Of a stretch of 64,000 nt of DNA, positions 45,489 to 57,470 are shown in pieces (the first letter of the stretch is position 1; each line of letters opens with the position of its first letter). The DNA is from Parelaphostrongylus tenuis (Eukaryota; Nematoda; Chromadorea; Rhabditida; Metastrongylidae): the NCBI GenBank assembly GCA_019055375.1, contig JAHQIW010003786.1:1-64000 (forward strand). Direction: 5' to 3'. A program made the position numbers and the translations under genes. The notes beneath the pieces were generated by a model that was not told where the DNA came from, searched no databases, and saw only the letters and a list, made by a program, of their open reading frames with translations.

Positions 45489-45853
45489 TGTTTGCATTAC
45501 AAGTCGTGATACAAACCCCCTAGCCGTTGCAATTCCAGGGACGCGGGCAGCATTTATTGCACTAGTGTAAACCATGTTAACAGGCAAGGTTGTGAAGCCC
45601 GTGACGTTGAAGGTCCTAGTGCTCACTGCAACATAATTATAGTAAAATAGAATCAAATTATATATTAGATGATTTTTCAGGTCTTCTAGCAGATTTTTCA
45701 GGTCTTTTAGCACTATAAAACTGAACACATCTCCAGTTCATTACTTTGACCTGCAGGCATCACTCCACATCCAAACACTGTCGAGAATGTGGTGAACAGT
45801 GAAATCATTGAGAGATAGATCAGAAGTTTTGGCAAGTTGGCAAGAATACACAT
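45489..45853 (-). pseudogene. secreted-family copy D, intact exons 1-2
   Basis: Minus strand. Exon 1 (45853-45745) starts ATG and is open: MCILANLPKLLIYLSMISLF, a hydrophobic leader, then FGCGVMPAGQ, with the donor GTAATG after one base of the next codon. Exon 2 (45625-45489) follows TTATGTTGCAG and completes a Met codon: MSTRTFNVTGF, LPVNMVYTS, AARVPGIATARGF, SRLVMQ, ending before GTGAG. Splice phase and frame are intact across both exons, and exon 2 is four codons shorter than in other copies. Exons 3-5 are not found downstream, where a Penelope-like relic lies, so I call it a truncated pseudogene. Its exon 1 is the best evidence that the family is secreted (leader, then Cys). Confidence 0.7.
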
Positions 45854-47470
45854 TTCCGCCTCCTGTTAATATGAGAAAGTAATGCAGAGTGAACTGAAAA
45901 TAAGTTTTTTACCTAATGCACCATTCTTTTCAGAAGGAAACACTGAAATTAACGTCTAGCACATATACATGAATGACATCAGCGTGGAAGCTCTTAGAGA
46001 GTGCTCCCAACTCGCTTGATTCGAGGCGACTTTTGTAACAGATTCTACGCTTCAAAGTACATGGAAATCGATTAGTAAGGCAGTTTATAGAGGTCAAGAT
46101 ACGTGGAAAAGGTCACGAAAGCAAAAATTTTGTAAATGCGCCTGGTGCTGATCTATATCTTATCTTCGGTTCGCGCCTTCTCAGTTCTAGTGTTACTACA
46201 TGAAATCCTGAATTTCCCAAAAAATATTCGAAATCGATAAAGCGCTGTCGTCACAAGTGCTTTTTCACGGAAAAATTTGTAAAAGAATATTTTGATTGAC
46301 AAAAACGAAGCATAGTTCTCGCTGTAAATGCTTTTGACAGCGATTTTTTATAAGCCGAATTGTGCTTGTTAAGCATGAATGTTTGCGTCAATTCTCCATT
46401 TAAGTGAGTGCACGAAATTTACTTGACCTGACGGAAGTGCTAGGATAGCTCAAGCAAGAGCTACAGAGTTACAATTGAGGATCCACTAAGCGGATACTGG
46501 GGTGAGATAGTACCGAGAGTTCGCCAATATGAAAAAGAAAAAGTGCTGCTTCAGAATTGGTCGTAGAAAAAAATTACTGAATTTGGAGATGAATCTATGT
46601 TGCAAATCACAGTTTTATGCATTAAAGGACTGAGTGTTCCGAGATGAGAAGGTAAAGTGAATGTTGTCATAGATGGAGATGACGTGAAACTGAGCAGAGA
46701 CTTCCTTGTTCACTTTTAGAAACGTCCCAAGTTTTCTCATCAAAGTAAATATATATGCAACGCCATCAATTTCTCGCAGTTTCTGTATGACGTGCGAAAA
46801 AACATAAAATTCTTCATCCATACTTCGTATTAACGACGATCGATAAGTGTCATTCTGTTGATGTAATGGCTGCATGTTCTTTTGCGTTTTATCTCATTTG
46901 TAGAGATGTTTCGAGAAAGTTCATGTACAAAAATATTGCTGGATCGTGCTTGAAAAGCAGCTGCGCAGACCTGAATTCAATATGATTTCGGCATATTCCC
47001 TAATGAGTATCAAGAGAAACTGCTCTACATTCCAAGATTGCTCTACAAATAGGCTGTTCTATACATCGAATATTGAAAGAAGGTTTAGTGACGGTAGCAC
47101 TTCAATCTAATTGAAGTCCGTTCTCGAAAACATATTTTTCACTTTAAGAGACACATCTCTACAGTGACCAATGTAGTATGTGAAGCTAGAAAATCCGCTA
47201 ATTTCCTAAAAGATTTCTCAAATTCTCAAGCGCTTAATAATAAAATCTCTTCTTTCATGTTCCATTAACAAATCTGTGGCATCCTCAGCGTTGCAGAATT
47301 ATTGGCCTTGCCATAAGCACTTTATGAACGTTGACTGAAGGTGAATAAGCAATTGTTTACCGTTCTAGATGAACTAAGGGACGATGAAGAGTATCGCTAC
47401 AACATTTTTCTTGCACTTTGTAAACACAACATTTTTCTTGCACTTTGTAAACGACCTTATAAAAAGTCGG
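45854..47470 (-). other. upstream side of copy D
   Basis: Matches the upstream side of copy A (26.4-27.85 kb) in block order, including GTTCGCGCCTTCTCAG.T.TAGTGTTAC near 46.17 kb, TTCCTTGTTCACTTTTAGAA near 46.70 kb and GTTGCAGAATTATTGGCC..GAATAAGCAATTG near 47.29 kb. The frame 46875-46615 (minus) shares a short motif with 27243-27016. A 27-base direct repeat (ACAACATTTTTCTTGCACTT...) lies at 47399-47454. No complete gene. Confidence 0.4.
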
Positions 47471-49719
47471 AGTCTCGACCAAACTTCTGTTGAACTTTTT
47501 AAACAAAGAGTTAGTTAACAAGTTTGTACAACAACGTAATTTGGACTATTGTATGGTAACCGATTATCGTTTCAGAGTCAAACCATTTTCGCTGTGAGTT
47601 GATAAAAAAAATTCCAACCTGATAAAAACTCGTCTTCTTACCAAATGCAAACATAAATCACAAGCAAAAGCTATCGAATTCGGGAATATTGTCAACATTT
47701 TTCAACTTCTTGATCCTATTCAGACTAAGATCTAGATTTTTTAGACAACAGGTGGACGTGAAGAGTTGTAGGATTATATAAGAGAATCTCGTAACTGAGG
47801 TCGAAAACCTACGCGTTGAGCAAATGTATTGATCTTGACCTTGTCTGAAGCCTTCAATAAAAGAGTTTTTTTTACTTTTGTGAGCGTTTTAATAGCTGTT
47901 TCGAGAGCTCAAATTAAGTGAATTTGAACGGTGTATTTTGTTTCTCAAATAAGTTGTTGTTAGCGCTGTACCAGTCGAAGTAAAGCCTTGTTCCACAATA
48001 AAGGATTCCTCGCCAAAAAATTTTGGAGATTTTGAAGGCATATTTGGTTTTGAAATGAACTTCTTAGAATCGGAACAAAATTAGGTTTTGCGCTCGTTGA
48101 GTACTCCTTCTTTGGTAGGGTATATGTTCTAGATATAATATCAGTCCGCGAAACGAACCACATGTGAAGTTTTTGATTAATATCAGGATTGTCTCTGATA
48201 CTTCGAGACCTTCTCTACACGTTCATGATTTTCTTTTGTAAAAAAGATTTGTTAAAGATGTTTTATTATATTTTAAGATTGACAAAATCACATCAAAATA
48301 AAGTTCACCTTCAAAGCCAGACAACTGTGATTGCATCAAGGATCGACTTGAAAAAAAAAAATATTTCTTTCCACGACAGTGCTGTGGCTCATGCCCCAAT
48401 TTCCTTCCACTTATTTATGCGAAGTTGACTTTTCAGTCCAACTGTGGAAGAAACGAGAAGCAGCAGTGGAGGGAAGACGGCGCTCTCGATCCGATTTCCA
48501 CCTCTAATATTGACCTAATCGTGACACCTATGCTTGTGACATCGCCAAAGAATTTCCTGCGCAGAACTGAAGCTTCGTTCGATGTCCTTTCTTGCACAAG
48601 CGTTTGATTGCAATAGGCCGGGTTATTGCGAGAGCATGATGTCTTGTTTTTCGGTAGTCGGCGAAGTAAAAATGCTCATGATCAAGTGAATGCGATGAGA
48701 AGCAGAAGACAATTGAAAGGAATTGACTTGCAATGACTTGCTGAACGCGGCAAAATGCTGAGATGACTTCTTAGCGGCGGTACCTATGTTGCGAAATCCC
48801 ATCACCCTACTGGCAATGCGTGATAGTCTGATCCCGCTGTTGCATAAGGTGACACTCAACCTTTTAGGCTGTTAGAGCTCATTAAGAAGTTTTTTGAAAA
48901 AACGAAATACGTCACCAGAACCTGGCAGAGTTTAGACTATCGAACGGTTATTGAAAGCCCAAGGAAAATATTCTACCCAATGGAAGATGAGTAGAACGCC
49001 ACAAGTGTGGAAGATAATTTTATTTTGGCTGTTACAGCACATAAGAAGTCTTCTTAAAAACGCAGGTATATTGTTGAAATCGTCTAGATTGAGCTATCGA
49101 TTGAGCTACAGAGTCACTTGGAAGGTTAGAAAAATGCTTGCTTCAAAGGGGTGTGGATATTAGCAGTAATTCGGATGCGCAAAACTCAATCTTCTTTTGA
49201 GCCTTACATAGCTGTAAAAGCCCCTTATAAAAAGCAATCATCCTGTGGAGATCAAGTACTTGCTTTATCTAATGATCTAAATATAATTACAAAGAAAAAG
49301 TTCTGCTTAGCGAGGAATTCTTGAAAATAAGCAAATTTTATTTCGACTATTACTGCGCCAAAAAAGGTCATTCGAGAACAAAAATATATCATTCAATTAC
49401 ACTTAATTCGAGCTATTGGACGAGTACCAAAATGTCTCACAAAAGCAAAGAATGCGTTTCTACCGAAGGCCTCAGACAGAGTCGAGTTCCGGACCAGCAC
49501 CGAAAATTCACTTCAGGCTTCTCAAAACTTGAGCAAAGTTGTAGCTCAACTGGCAGCAAATCTTCATTTATAGAATAAAAGTATTCACAGAGCACTTAAG
49601 GTTCGGTACTAAGCATTCATACGTCACTGACGTGGACGTGTCTTCAGATTCACCTTCAGGAGCTCACAATTGGCTAAACTTAAATAAAGTCTTTCAACGC
49701 AATTGTTGCTAGAGATTCT
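47471..49719. other. no recognised gene
   Basis: Short frames at 47960-48163, 48189-48607 and 48623-48859 have no domain, splice context or second copy. I see no RNA gene or classified repeat. Confidence 0.3.
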
Positions 49720-50350
49720 GGCACCTCAAAGCGCACGGAAATCGATTAGTGAATTTGAATGCATGTCGAGTTTCCAACCAGAGTGAGATACATGAATAGA
49801 ATCACTCAAAAGTGCATTCAGTAGATGCGTCAATTTCCAGAAACCAAGGCTGTAACTGATGCCCGCCTTCCCAATTATGATGTTGCGCCATAAATTCCCC
49901 ACTCTCCTTTCCATAAACGAAAACCTCGTTGGGACGAAGCGTGTGCTACAAATGCACTTTTACGGGAGGAAAAATTGTAGGAGAAGATAATGTTTGAAAA
50001 AAACCGATTCAGAACGTTCAGCGAGAAACGTTTTTGGCCACAATTATTTGAGAGCCATAGCTTACCTTGTTTACCTAAAAATTTGTCATAAGCCTCGCAT
50101 GTTCACTACGCTTACAAAATTTCTTTTTTCTGAGAAAGGTTCGGGAAAAAGCCAAAATAAGAAGTTCTACAGAGTTTCACTGAAGTTTTCAATTATGCGG
50201 TAGATATTTAGCACGGAGAGTTTGCCATTACAGGGATGGAATTAGCAAACTGTTTTAGAAAGGTGCGCAGAAAAGCAACTGCGTCAAGGGATTAAGGACT
50301 TAGCCCGTCGTGAGACACAAGATTTGTACAAGTCATAGGCAGTGTATTGT
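49720..50350 (-). repeat. orphan upstream segment of the array unit
   Basis: CACGGAAATCGATTAGTGAATT and the GATGCCCGCCTTCCCAATTATGATGTTGC block correspond to 46060-46190 and 26460-26560, the sequences upstream of copies D and A. No exon 1 (CG.MPAGQ) follows on the lower-coordinate side, so the gene itself seems to have been lost. Confidence 0.4.
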
Positions 50351-50394
50351 AAAGGTCACTAATGATGTACTGAACTGATAAGTTGAGGGTTTCA

Positions 50395-50620
50395 ATACAC
50401 CTCGCGGGACAGCATTTTCTTAATATATAATACCTTTCATTTCGAGTGTTTTCTCAAAACTACAATCATATTTCAACATATCTCGTAACTATTAATTGAG
50501 CCAAAATGTCATGTGGTCAGTTATGAGGGCTGACTTGCTGAGCCCGATACACGTGCTTCGGCCTTAACAGTATCATCAGTCGGCTTTTGCCAATCCTCGC
50601 GAGGTGCTCATTACATAAAC
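50395..50620. repeat. dispersed repeat also at 33.9 kb
   Basis: AACTACAATCATATTTCAACATATCTCGTAACTATTAATTGAGCC matches 33950-34000, and ACACGTGCTTCGGCCTTAAC..ATCATCAGT matches 34040-34080. The ACACGTG..TCGGCC..CATCAG pattern also occurs inside the MITE at 3.3 kb, so these may be related non-autonomous elements. Confidence 0.45.
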
Positions 50621-50758
50621 TAGAAGTTAGCGACGACGAACGTTTCATACCGTCCACTAAGTGGAAATATCACAGAATGAACAGTGCTGTGCATTCAATT
50701 GCTTTTCGCTCGACCGATGAGACTGTCTAGGTCGAAACACGTGTATCAGGCTCTAGAA

Positions 50759-53700
50759 ATCACCTGTATCACCTGTCGTCCCGTTGATCGCCGAGTGAAT
50801 GGAGCAGGAATCAGCAACTCTTCCATTTTCCCTATCGCGTGCAAATGTAGCCCACTGGGTCCTCCTCGCTCTAGGGATTCGCTGAGATCATATCTTTCTT
50901 CTATCGCTTTTGTGAAGAAATCGGACAGCGGATCAGTGGTCTTCCATCAGAGCGCTTCACGTTCCGAGGAATCCAGTCGCTAACGGCCCTCGTCCATCGG
51001 TTTTCGTTGAAGAGCATCACGTGTCCGGCCCACCTCATTTTCGATATCCTGGCGTGTAGAAGGGCGCCTCTAATTTTCGATCGCTGACGTAGGTCGGACT
51101 TCGGATCCTTTCTCTCATTTGCAAGATACGAGATACTCCTTGCGTCGACCTTGCGACTGCGCGTTCGATAACTCCAAGTGATTTTTCATTCTGCTAACGT
51201 AGCAAAAAGGTTTCTGCTGCATACGTTAGGGCAGGGATAACTGTCGAGTCAAAAGGTGGGCACGGAGTCGGATGTTCTTTGTCCTCTTCACTATATCTTC
51301 GATGCTCTCAAACGTTCCCCAAGCCACTCGTTTCCTACTGCTCAACAATGGAGCTAGGTCGTTCATCATGTTGATTTCACGACCTAGGTAGACGTAACTG
51401 GAGCATTCGGAGATTGTCGTTCGTTGAGCGTGAATGGGGCATTCGAAACCCATCCGTTCCTCATAAACATCGTTCTCGTTAGATTCAGTTGAAGACCAAT
51501 CTTTTCAAAGGCGCTATCGAAATCGGTCAACATTCGTTCCCCTTGGCTGATGTTTGGTGTTACGAGAACGACATCGTCAGCAAAGCGATGATGGTTTAAT
51601 TGTCGACAGGCAATTTTCACCCCCATATCGTCCCATTCTAATGTTCGCATGACGTTTTGTAGGGTGGCAGTAAATAGTTTTAGGCGAAATTGTATCGCCT
51701 TGTCGAACCCCTCCTCTTACGTCTATTCTGATGTTGTAGAATGGAGACATTTTGGTCGTAAAATTTTTATAAAGCTCACGAAGGATCATTATGTACCGAG
51801 TAGGGACGCCCTGGTTATCCAGAGCCTTCATAACCGCTTCTGTTTCCACTAAATCAAAGGCTTTCTTCAGATAGATGGATGTAAGACAGAGTGTTATTTG
51901 TACTCTTGTGAAACTTCAATGAGTTTTGTAATCGTGTGGATGTGTTCCATGGTACTAAATCCTTTTCGGAATCCTGCATGTTCGCATGGCTGTCCTTCCT
52001 CCAGTGTTCTGTCAATCCTGTTTAGGATGACTCGAGTAAAGAGTTTATAGACAACGGACAGCAAGCAGATTGGGCGATAATTGCCTATGTCGTGAAGGTC
52101 TCTCTTTTCGAACAGCAATACGGTCTTGCAGATTTTCCACTGAACAGGGACTTGCATTCTGACAGGTAGCGAGTGAAGAGCTAAGCCAAGGTGTTGATGA
52201 GAACTGGCAGCAGGTTCTTCACGTGTTCTGGTCTAATCCTGTCTGAACCGGGTGTTGTTCTGTTTTTCACCGACGATATAGCATGTCTGATTTCGGAAAA
52301 GAGGACGGGTGGAACGACATATTCGTCCTCTTTTAATTTATATGACGGTAAGAGGGCATGGCTACCGGAGAGGCCCGAGTAGTATTGGTGGATGATTTCC
52401 TCCATAGCCCTTCTCGAAGCTGTAAGTGTCCCGTCAGGGCATCGGAGTGCAATCATCTTGGTCTTATAGTTGGCAAAGCCTCGCTGGGCTTTGCGAAGGC
52501 TCTTCCCAGCTTTGGCAGCTTTTGCCATAATTGCTGTTCGTTTCTCTTTGAAGTCTTCTTTAATCGCTTCTCTCAGCGTTTCGCAACTTCGGACGCAAGG
52601 TTTCGGTTGCCTGCAGCTCGTGCGTGTCCACGTTGACGTATCAGCTCGAGTGGTTGCGGAGACAAGCGTCTCTTGGTGACCTTAGGACTCTCGGCTTTCT
52701 TAGCGCTAACATGAAGATATTTCACGAGTCGATCGTATTCTTCGTCGATGTTGTCAACAACGGTGTCTTCCCAAGAGCCGACTAATGATTTGAATACATC
52801 CCAGTTTATGGTAGTTCTAAGACTTCTTTGTTTGAATTTAGCTGCTTTCTCTCCTCTCCTCGAAAGATGGAAGGTTGCGCGAAGGAGGCGATGGTCTGAC
52901 CCAGTGTAGAACTTAGTAAGAGCAGCGACATCGGTCAGGCGAAACCTTTGATTTACTAAGATGTGGTCTATTTTGTTATGGTACTCTCCATCGCTGGGAA
53001 AGAGGCTTTTGGAATGGCGAGTTACCATGGATGGCTTGAGTCGTCATGATAAACTCAGACAGCCTTTCACCCTGTTCAATCCATTCTAGTCCGTGAGTCC
53101 CTATGTGACGTTCTTCAGACGTTCATCTAGTTCCAATTTTTGCGTTATTCCGAGAGTGACCTTGAAGAATGTGTGTTCTTTTCTGAAGAATTTTTTGAGG
53201 TCCATATAGAACGCTTCGAATTCGTCTTCGTCATAGCTTGATGTTGGTGCATTGGCAACGAAGATTGTCAAGGCCAGTATAGAACCGCGTCGTTTCAACC
53301 GTAATCGTCCGATACTGGTTGTTAGTTGTTCAAATGAATCAATGCTCACGGTCAAATTCGATTTGACGAGGACGCCAAAGCCGCCAACACCTCAGCGATC
53401 GCATGCTCCAAGGAACAGTTCTTCTGCGGTGTTATAAACAGAGTGAAAAAGATGGCGCTTTCTCGTCTCAGCCAGGCCAATGGCGTCGTACCTCATTCTC
53501 CTTGCTTGAATCAATAGATCTTCTAAAGCGGATTCGTGAGCAAGGATTCCTGCATCGTAGGTACAGATCGTCATTTTAGTCCGTTTCGATCTTGGTAGCC
53601 TAGTTTGGCCCAAAGGTTTTAGCAGCCTCTCCGCACTCTTCCTAACGGCGCTGCCGTACCGGGGGCTCTTCCGGGGTCAGGGGAATGAGGCCCATATTTG

Positions 53701-54073
53701 TTACTATTTTTGGCATTTTGATACACAACGTATAGCTTGCCAGGCTCTAAACGTGGGAGCTGGGTACTCACGAGTAGTTTGCCAGTCTCTCTCGAAGGAG
53801 CGGGAGGAGCTTATTTGTTGGAGGCGACTCCTAACCGCCTCCTATTTACTTCCCAGCAGCTTGATTGCAGGCTTTTGGTCGACTTGACTCGTAGAAATAG
53901 AGTTTTTGTCAAGTCGGCGCTGCAGAAGCAGGGAGCTCGTCCCCTGAATCCACCTGCGTCTCTGAGAAGCACACGGTCGCTTTTGGTTTGCGTTTATTCC
54001 CCTATCCACCACCTGGGGACGCGCCATTTGTCCTCGCGACTAACCGGGCGGGATCCTTCAAAGAGGGAGGTCC
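50759..54073 (-). mobile_element. near full-length RTE-type retrotransposon
   Basis: The only copy with both ends: the 5' end GGACCTCCCTCTTTGAAGGA at 54073 matches the copy at 27916, and the 3' end is SLDDQRDDR-like followed by GGTGATACAGGTGAT. Minus-strand frames: N-terminal region 54027-53842; endonuclease 53613-53392 (KMTICTYDAGILAHESALED), 53355-53101 (IFVANAPTSSYDEDEF) and 53028-52573 (HNKIDHILVNQRFRLTDVAA, GSDHRLLRATF); RT 52528-52181 (KNRTTPGSDRIRPEHVKNLL), 52157-51894 (YRPICLLSVVYKLFTRVILN), 51849-51577 (GVRQGDTISP), 51650-51384 (HHRFADDVVLVTPNISQGER) and 51453-51226. Some seven frame breaks inactivate it. The length (about 3.3 kb) is usual for RTE elements. The endonuclease nicks the target and the RT copies the RNA from the nick. 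Confidence 0.85.
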
Positions 54074-54703
54074 ACCTAGAAACGAATTTCAAAAAATAAG
54101 ATGTACCAACAAAGAAAAAGGAAGAGCTTGTAGCTTTATGTTGTTCTAGGTGATGATTGTCAATTGCATTTTCCATTACTATTCTAAGAGTGCACAGCTA
54201 AATTCATTGTGGCGTTGTCAGAAACAATCATAGCATTATTAGAAATGAAATAGTCGGACGAATCAAATACTAGCGAAGTATTTTCCTTCCAGTCATGCGT
54301 CATGCTTCTGGCATCTTTCCTGCTGTCACTACTTCAAAAGGAAGAATTTTTTGATTAGTTCCTGGCAAGGCGACACAGCGCGCATAGCTTTGAGGTGGAA
54401 AGAAGAAAATTTGTCCTATATTTCCGCCCCTGTAAATAAACTTCCTGCTTTTTTTTGAAGTAGCAATAAAATACTTGGCAGAATCCTTTATTACTACTAG
54501 TCTTGTTAATTCGCTAATAATGTGGTGGGTGTGGTAAGAGACGCCATGCATAATAAAATGCTGTTGTTGGTTTGATTTCGCAACTCAGTTGCGCCTCTCT
54601 TCACATCGTGTGACGTCAATAAATTGGCGTCGTTAGACAACCAAAAATTTGAAATTTTTTTGTTTAATTGCTTTTAGCGGTTGCATGTTGTTTAGATGTA
54701 CCC
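54074..54703. other. no recognisable feature
   Basis: Frames at 54176-53994 and 54551-54300 (minus) are short and without domain. Nothing else seen. Confidence 0.3.
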
Positions 54704-54995
54704 AGCGATGTAGAATGATGTACAAGACATTTCGCGTCAGCCGGGACTCAAACCCATATCTCACTGTATTCAAGATCGCGTGCTCTAACCCGTTGCACTA
54801 CTGGCGCACAATTTAAACACCATTCTTTCCACACTACAACGCATCTATCTGTCAGCTGCCAACCGTCAATTGCCTGGCTCGGGTAGTCGGTATCAACGGT
54901 GAACCCAGTCACGCTTACAGATATTGGGTATTGAATGATGAAATCGAAATCTGAAACCGCCTGACGCGAGAAGTTTTGTGCATCACTATACAACA
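54704..54995 (-). repeat. SINE family 2 copy with inverted end
   Basis: Minus-strand head GCGCCAGTAGTGCAACGGGT, then TAGAGCACGCGA, box B-like GGGTTTGAGTCCC and CTGACGC. GCGCCAG/CTGACGC pair like an acceptor stem with one mismatch. At the other end (54955-54990) an inverted copy of the tRNA 3' half (CCGCCTGACGCGAGAAGTTT) makes the element fold back. Body blocks CTACAACGCATCTATCTGTC and CAGCTGCCAACCGTC match 18.45 and 36.52 kb. Confidence 0.65.
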
Positions 54996-55964
54996 CAAGT
55001 TGTTGTGTGGGACAAATATGGAGTCAATCAGTCCTACAGTACTACGGTTGGATTTGGGTACATGACACATTATACAATGACAGTCAAAACCCAGCACTTT
55101 ATTTTTAGCTAATAACTAGAGTAATAAAACTGCTCATTCTTGTTTTGAGCCAAGCACAAAAACGTACTACAGTTCTTTCGAACAGCTGATCTATCAGCGA
55201 TTTCGTCTTCTTCAGAGCCTAAAAATATCGTTTTCACAACCTAATCAGCCAGCCACCTCCATGAGTGTATAAATAAAATTCAGCAAACCTAATTCTCAGT
55301 CTCATCAAGCACAGAAAAAACTTTAGACTTGCTCAACGTTTTTTATAAGTCCTCATTGTTCAAGAAGCGACCACCAGTGCAGAGATCATATGGGCTCATA
55401 ATGCACCTCACATAATACTAGGTGCGACCAGCCAATTGTGTGATCGATACACAGCTATTCACGTATTCTGTTCGACGAATGGTTTGGCAAGTATGAAGCA
55501 CTACTACGCACCCAAAGACTCTTATTTAAAATCCAGAGCAGCATCGCTTTTTGAGATTTAAGCTATCAAATAACTTGTGATTCTAAAAATCAGAAAGCGC
55601 ATTGTCTCCGAAGGGTTGAAAATGATAACCGACAACAGAAAAGTGCCATTTGTTTCTAATGAAAGAATGGAGTACTTGGCAAATTGAGATGTAGGCGACC
55701 TGACCTTTCTAGGCTCTGAAGAAGATGAAAATGCCAATACGTCATCAGTCTGCAAGAATATACTATAAAAACCTTGTTCTTAGTTTAGAAAGAAATCAAG
55801 GAATTACTGAAAGACACTGCGGTCAATAGATAGTCGGTCATGGCAAAACTATAGGTGTGATAACACCATATGGCTATTACTATACTTCCTCTTAATTTGC
55901 CACTAGAGGACACGGGATGAAGAGAGGATTTCTGCCGCTGGACAAAAGCTTTGGATATTTTCTA
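54996..55964. other. no recognised gene
   Basis: A stretch near 55140-55240 (TTTTGAGCCAAGC..CTGATC..TCAGCGATTTCG) distantly resembles the repeat at 50.5 kb. Otherwise nothing is recognisable. Confidence 0.3.
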
Positions 55965-56700
55965 GAATCCTACATCATTTTGAAATATCATATTTCACTA
56001 TAAAAATCAGGTATTGCTGCTATCGAATGACTTTATTTTTTACTATCTGAACGTATATGTGAAAATCAATGCCAATTAGGCCTTGTTCTCTGGCGGCATG
56101 AAAATCACTATCGGCTTCTCTGCACACTCCACCAAACACCCACTATTGGGTAAGGACACGATCGGCATGGTTCTTGCGCCTAGAGAACAGAAGTAACATG
56201 ATGCTGCTTTTGGATTTCATGAACAGAATCCAAGGCGAAGAAACCGCTTTCGCTTTCCTACAGAGCTATGGAGTGGTGCATGACTCTAGAATTGGCGCCG
56301 ATGGCCACGAGATGAAGGCAAGCTTCGGAGAGAATCCTCATTGGCGCTGCAGCAAGGCCAAATGTTGTACGAACAAGGGACTCCGAATGGGCACATTCTC
56401 TCAGAGCTCAAACATGAAGTTCCTCGTGAGGTCACCTTCCTCTATTAGTGGACATATGAGAAGTCTACCGTTGAGTTCTGCCACACCTCACTGGGCATCG
56501 CTGCACACACCGTGGTGATTGGCCCTACTTCATGAGAGACATCTGCGCAGACAGCGTCATCAAGCACGGATTGGTCATCGTGGTGGCAAAGGGGTGACTG
56601 TGGAAATTGACGACTCCTTGTTCTCTGGGCGCAATAACCCCGTCAGCATGTCCTTTCCAGCGACAAAATCCTCCGACATCGCAGTGACTAGAGTCCAGCG
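55965..56700 (+). mobile_element. Merlin-type DNA transposon, right end replaced
   Basis: The left inverted repeat at 55965-56110 matches both ends of the element at 30.4-31.7 kb. The plus-strand frame 56174-56518 reads MMLLLDFMNRIQGEETAFAF, then WRCSKAKCCTNKGLRMGTFS and SNMKFLV, the N-terminal Cys-ribbon part of the transposase. After a frameshift RDICADSVIKHGL and the frame 56519-56707 with VTVEIDDSLFSGRNN follow, keeping the acidic motif VEIDDSLF (two Asp) that is broken in the other copy. Similarity ends near 56700, where half of a fold-back element begins; the C-terminal domain and right terminal repeat are gone. Confidence 0.75.
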
Positions 56701-56885
56701 CTTATAATTCGGCGTCGATTCCTTTACAAATAGGGCGTGCACCCTCTGAAAGGGATTGGCTGGACCGAAAGGCACCGTGCTACTGATGAGCCTGGAAAGG
56801 CGAAAGAACAGTTACCTAGAACTATGTGGGTGCCGCACCAGGCCTCATGAAAGGCTCAAAACATATTATCAGATTACCATACTTA
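56700..56885. mobile_element. half of a fold-back element
   Basis: AATTCGGCGTCGATTCCTTT, a worn middle, CGTGCTACTGATGAGCC and GGCTCAAAACATATTATCAG follow the right half of the elements at 14-15 kb. The left half is absent: the element joins Merlin sequence directly. Confidence 0.55.
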
Positions 56886-57179
56886 TTGTTGCTGAGCAAG
56901 ATTATTATAATCAGCCAAAAGTGAAGGTATGACTTATCATTCTTTTGTGTTAATGAAATAATCCAGAATCGTTCACAAAAAACAGCGCTGCAATGCAAAT
57001 ATTGCTGAATCACCACCCCGCTAGGCGCACATAGACCACAGAGGCAAGACGAAGTAGATTGTGATATACTAGTCTCCATCCTTGCTCAGGAACATAAACC
57101 ATAAGCACAAAAGATTTCAGAATCGTTTTTAATTATCACAACTAATCCATTTAGCAGTGATGATGTGGTCTACACTGCG

Positions 57180-57470
57180 GTTGCGGCTCGTGTTTAGAAG
57201 TGCTCTACGTAGCAAGCAAGGTCGATGGTTCGATTGAGCACTCATGCTCATCAAACCTTCCATATCCCTGGAGTAGGTGAGATGCTACCACACCTGCCTC
57301 GGAGGGTGAGTGGCAGTGTTTTCATACATCGATGGGCCGCCACGAGTCACCAGTGAAGATAAAATGTGCATTTAATCACCTCAGGCAAAGTTTAAAAATG
57401 GAGACAATATTATGACATATCCTTTAGGAATTGACAAACTCCAGGAGCTTTATCATTGTATCCCTATTAT
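57180..57470 (+). repeat. SINE family 1 copy, degenerate
   Basis: Traces in order: a box A-like region around 57185-57225, GATGGTTCGATTGAGC (box B) at about 57226-57241, CTCATCAAACCTTCC, GGGCCGCCACGAGTCACC, then CAGGAGCTTTATCATTGTATCCC at the tail. Confidence 0.6.
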
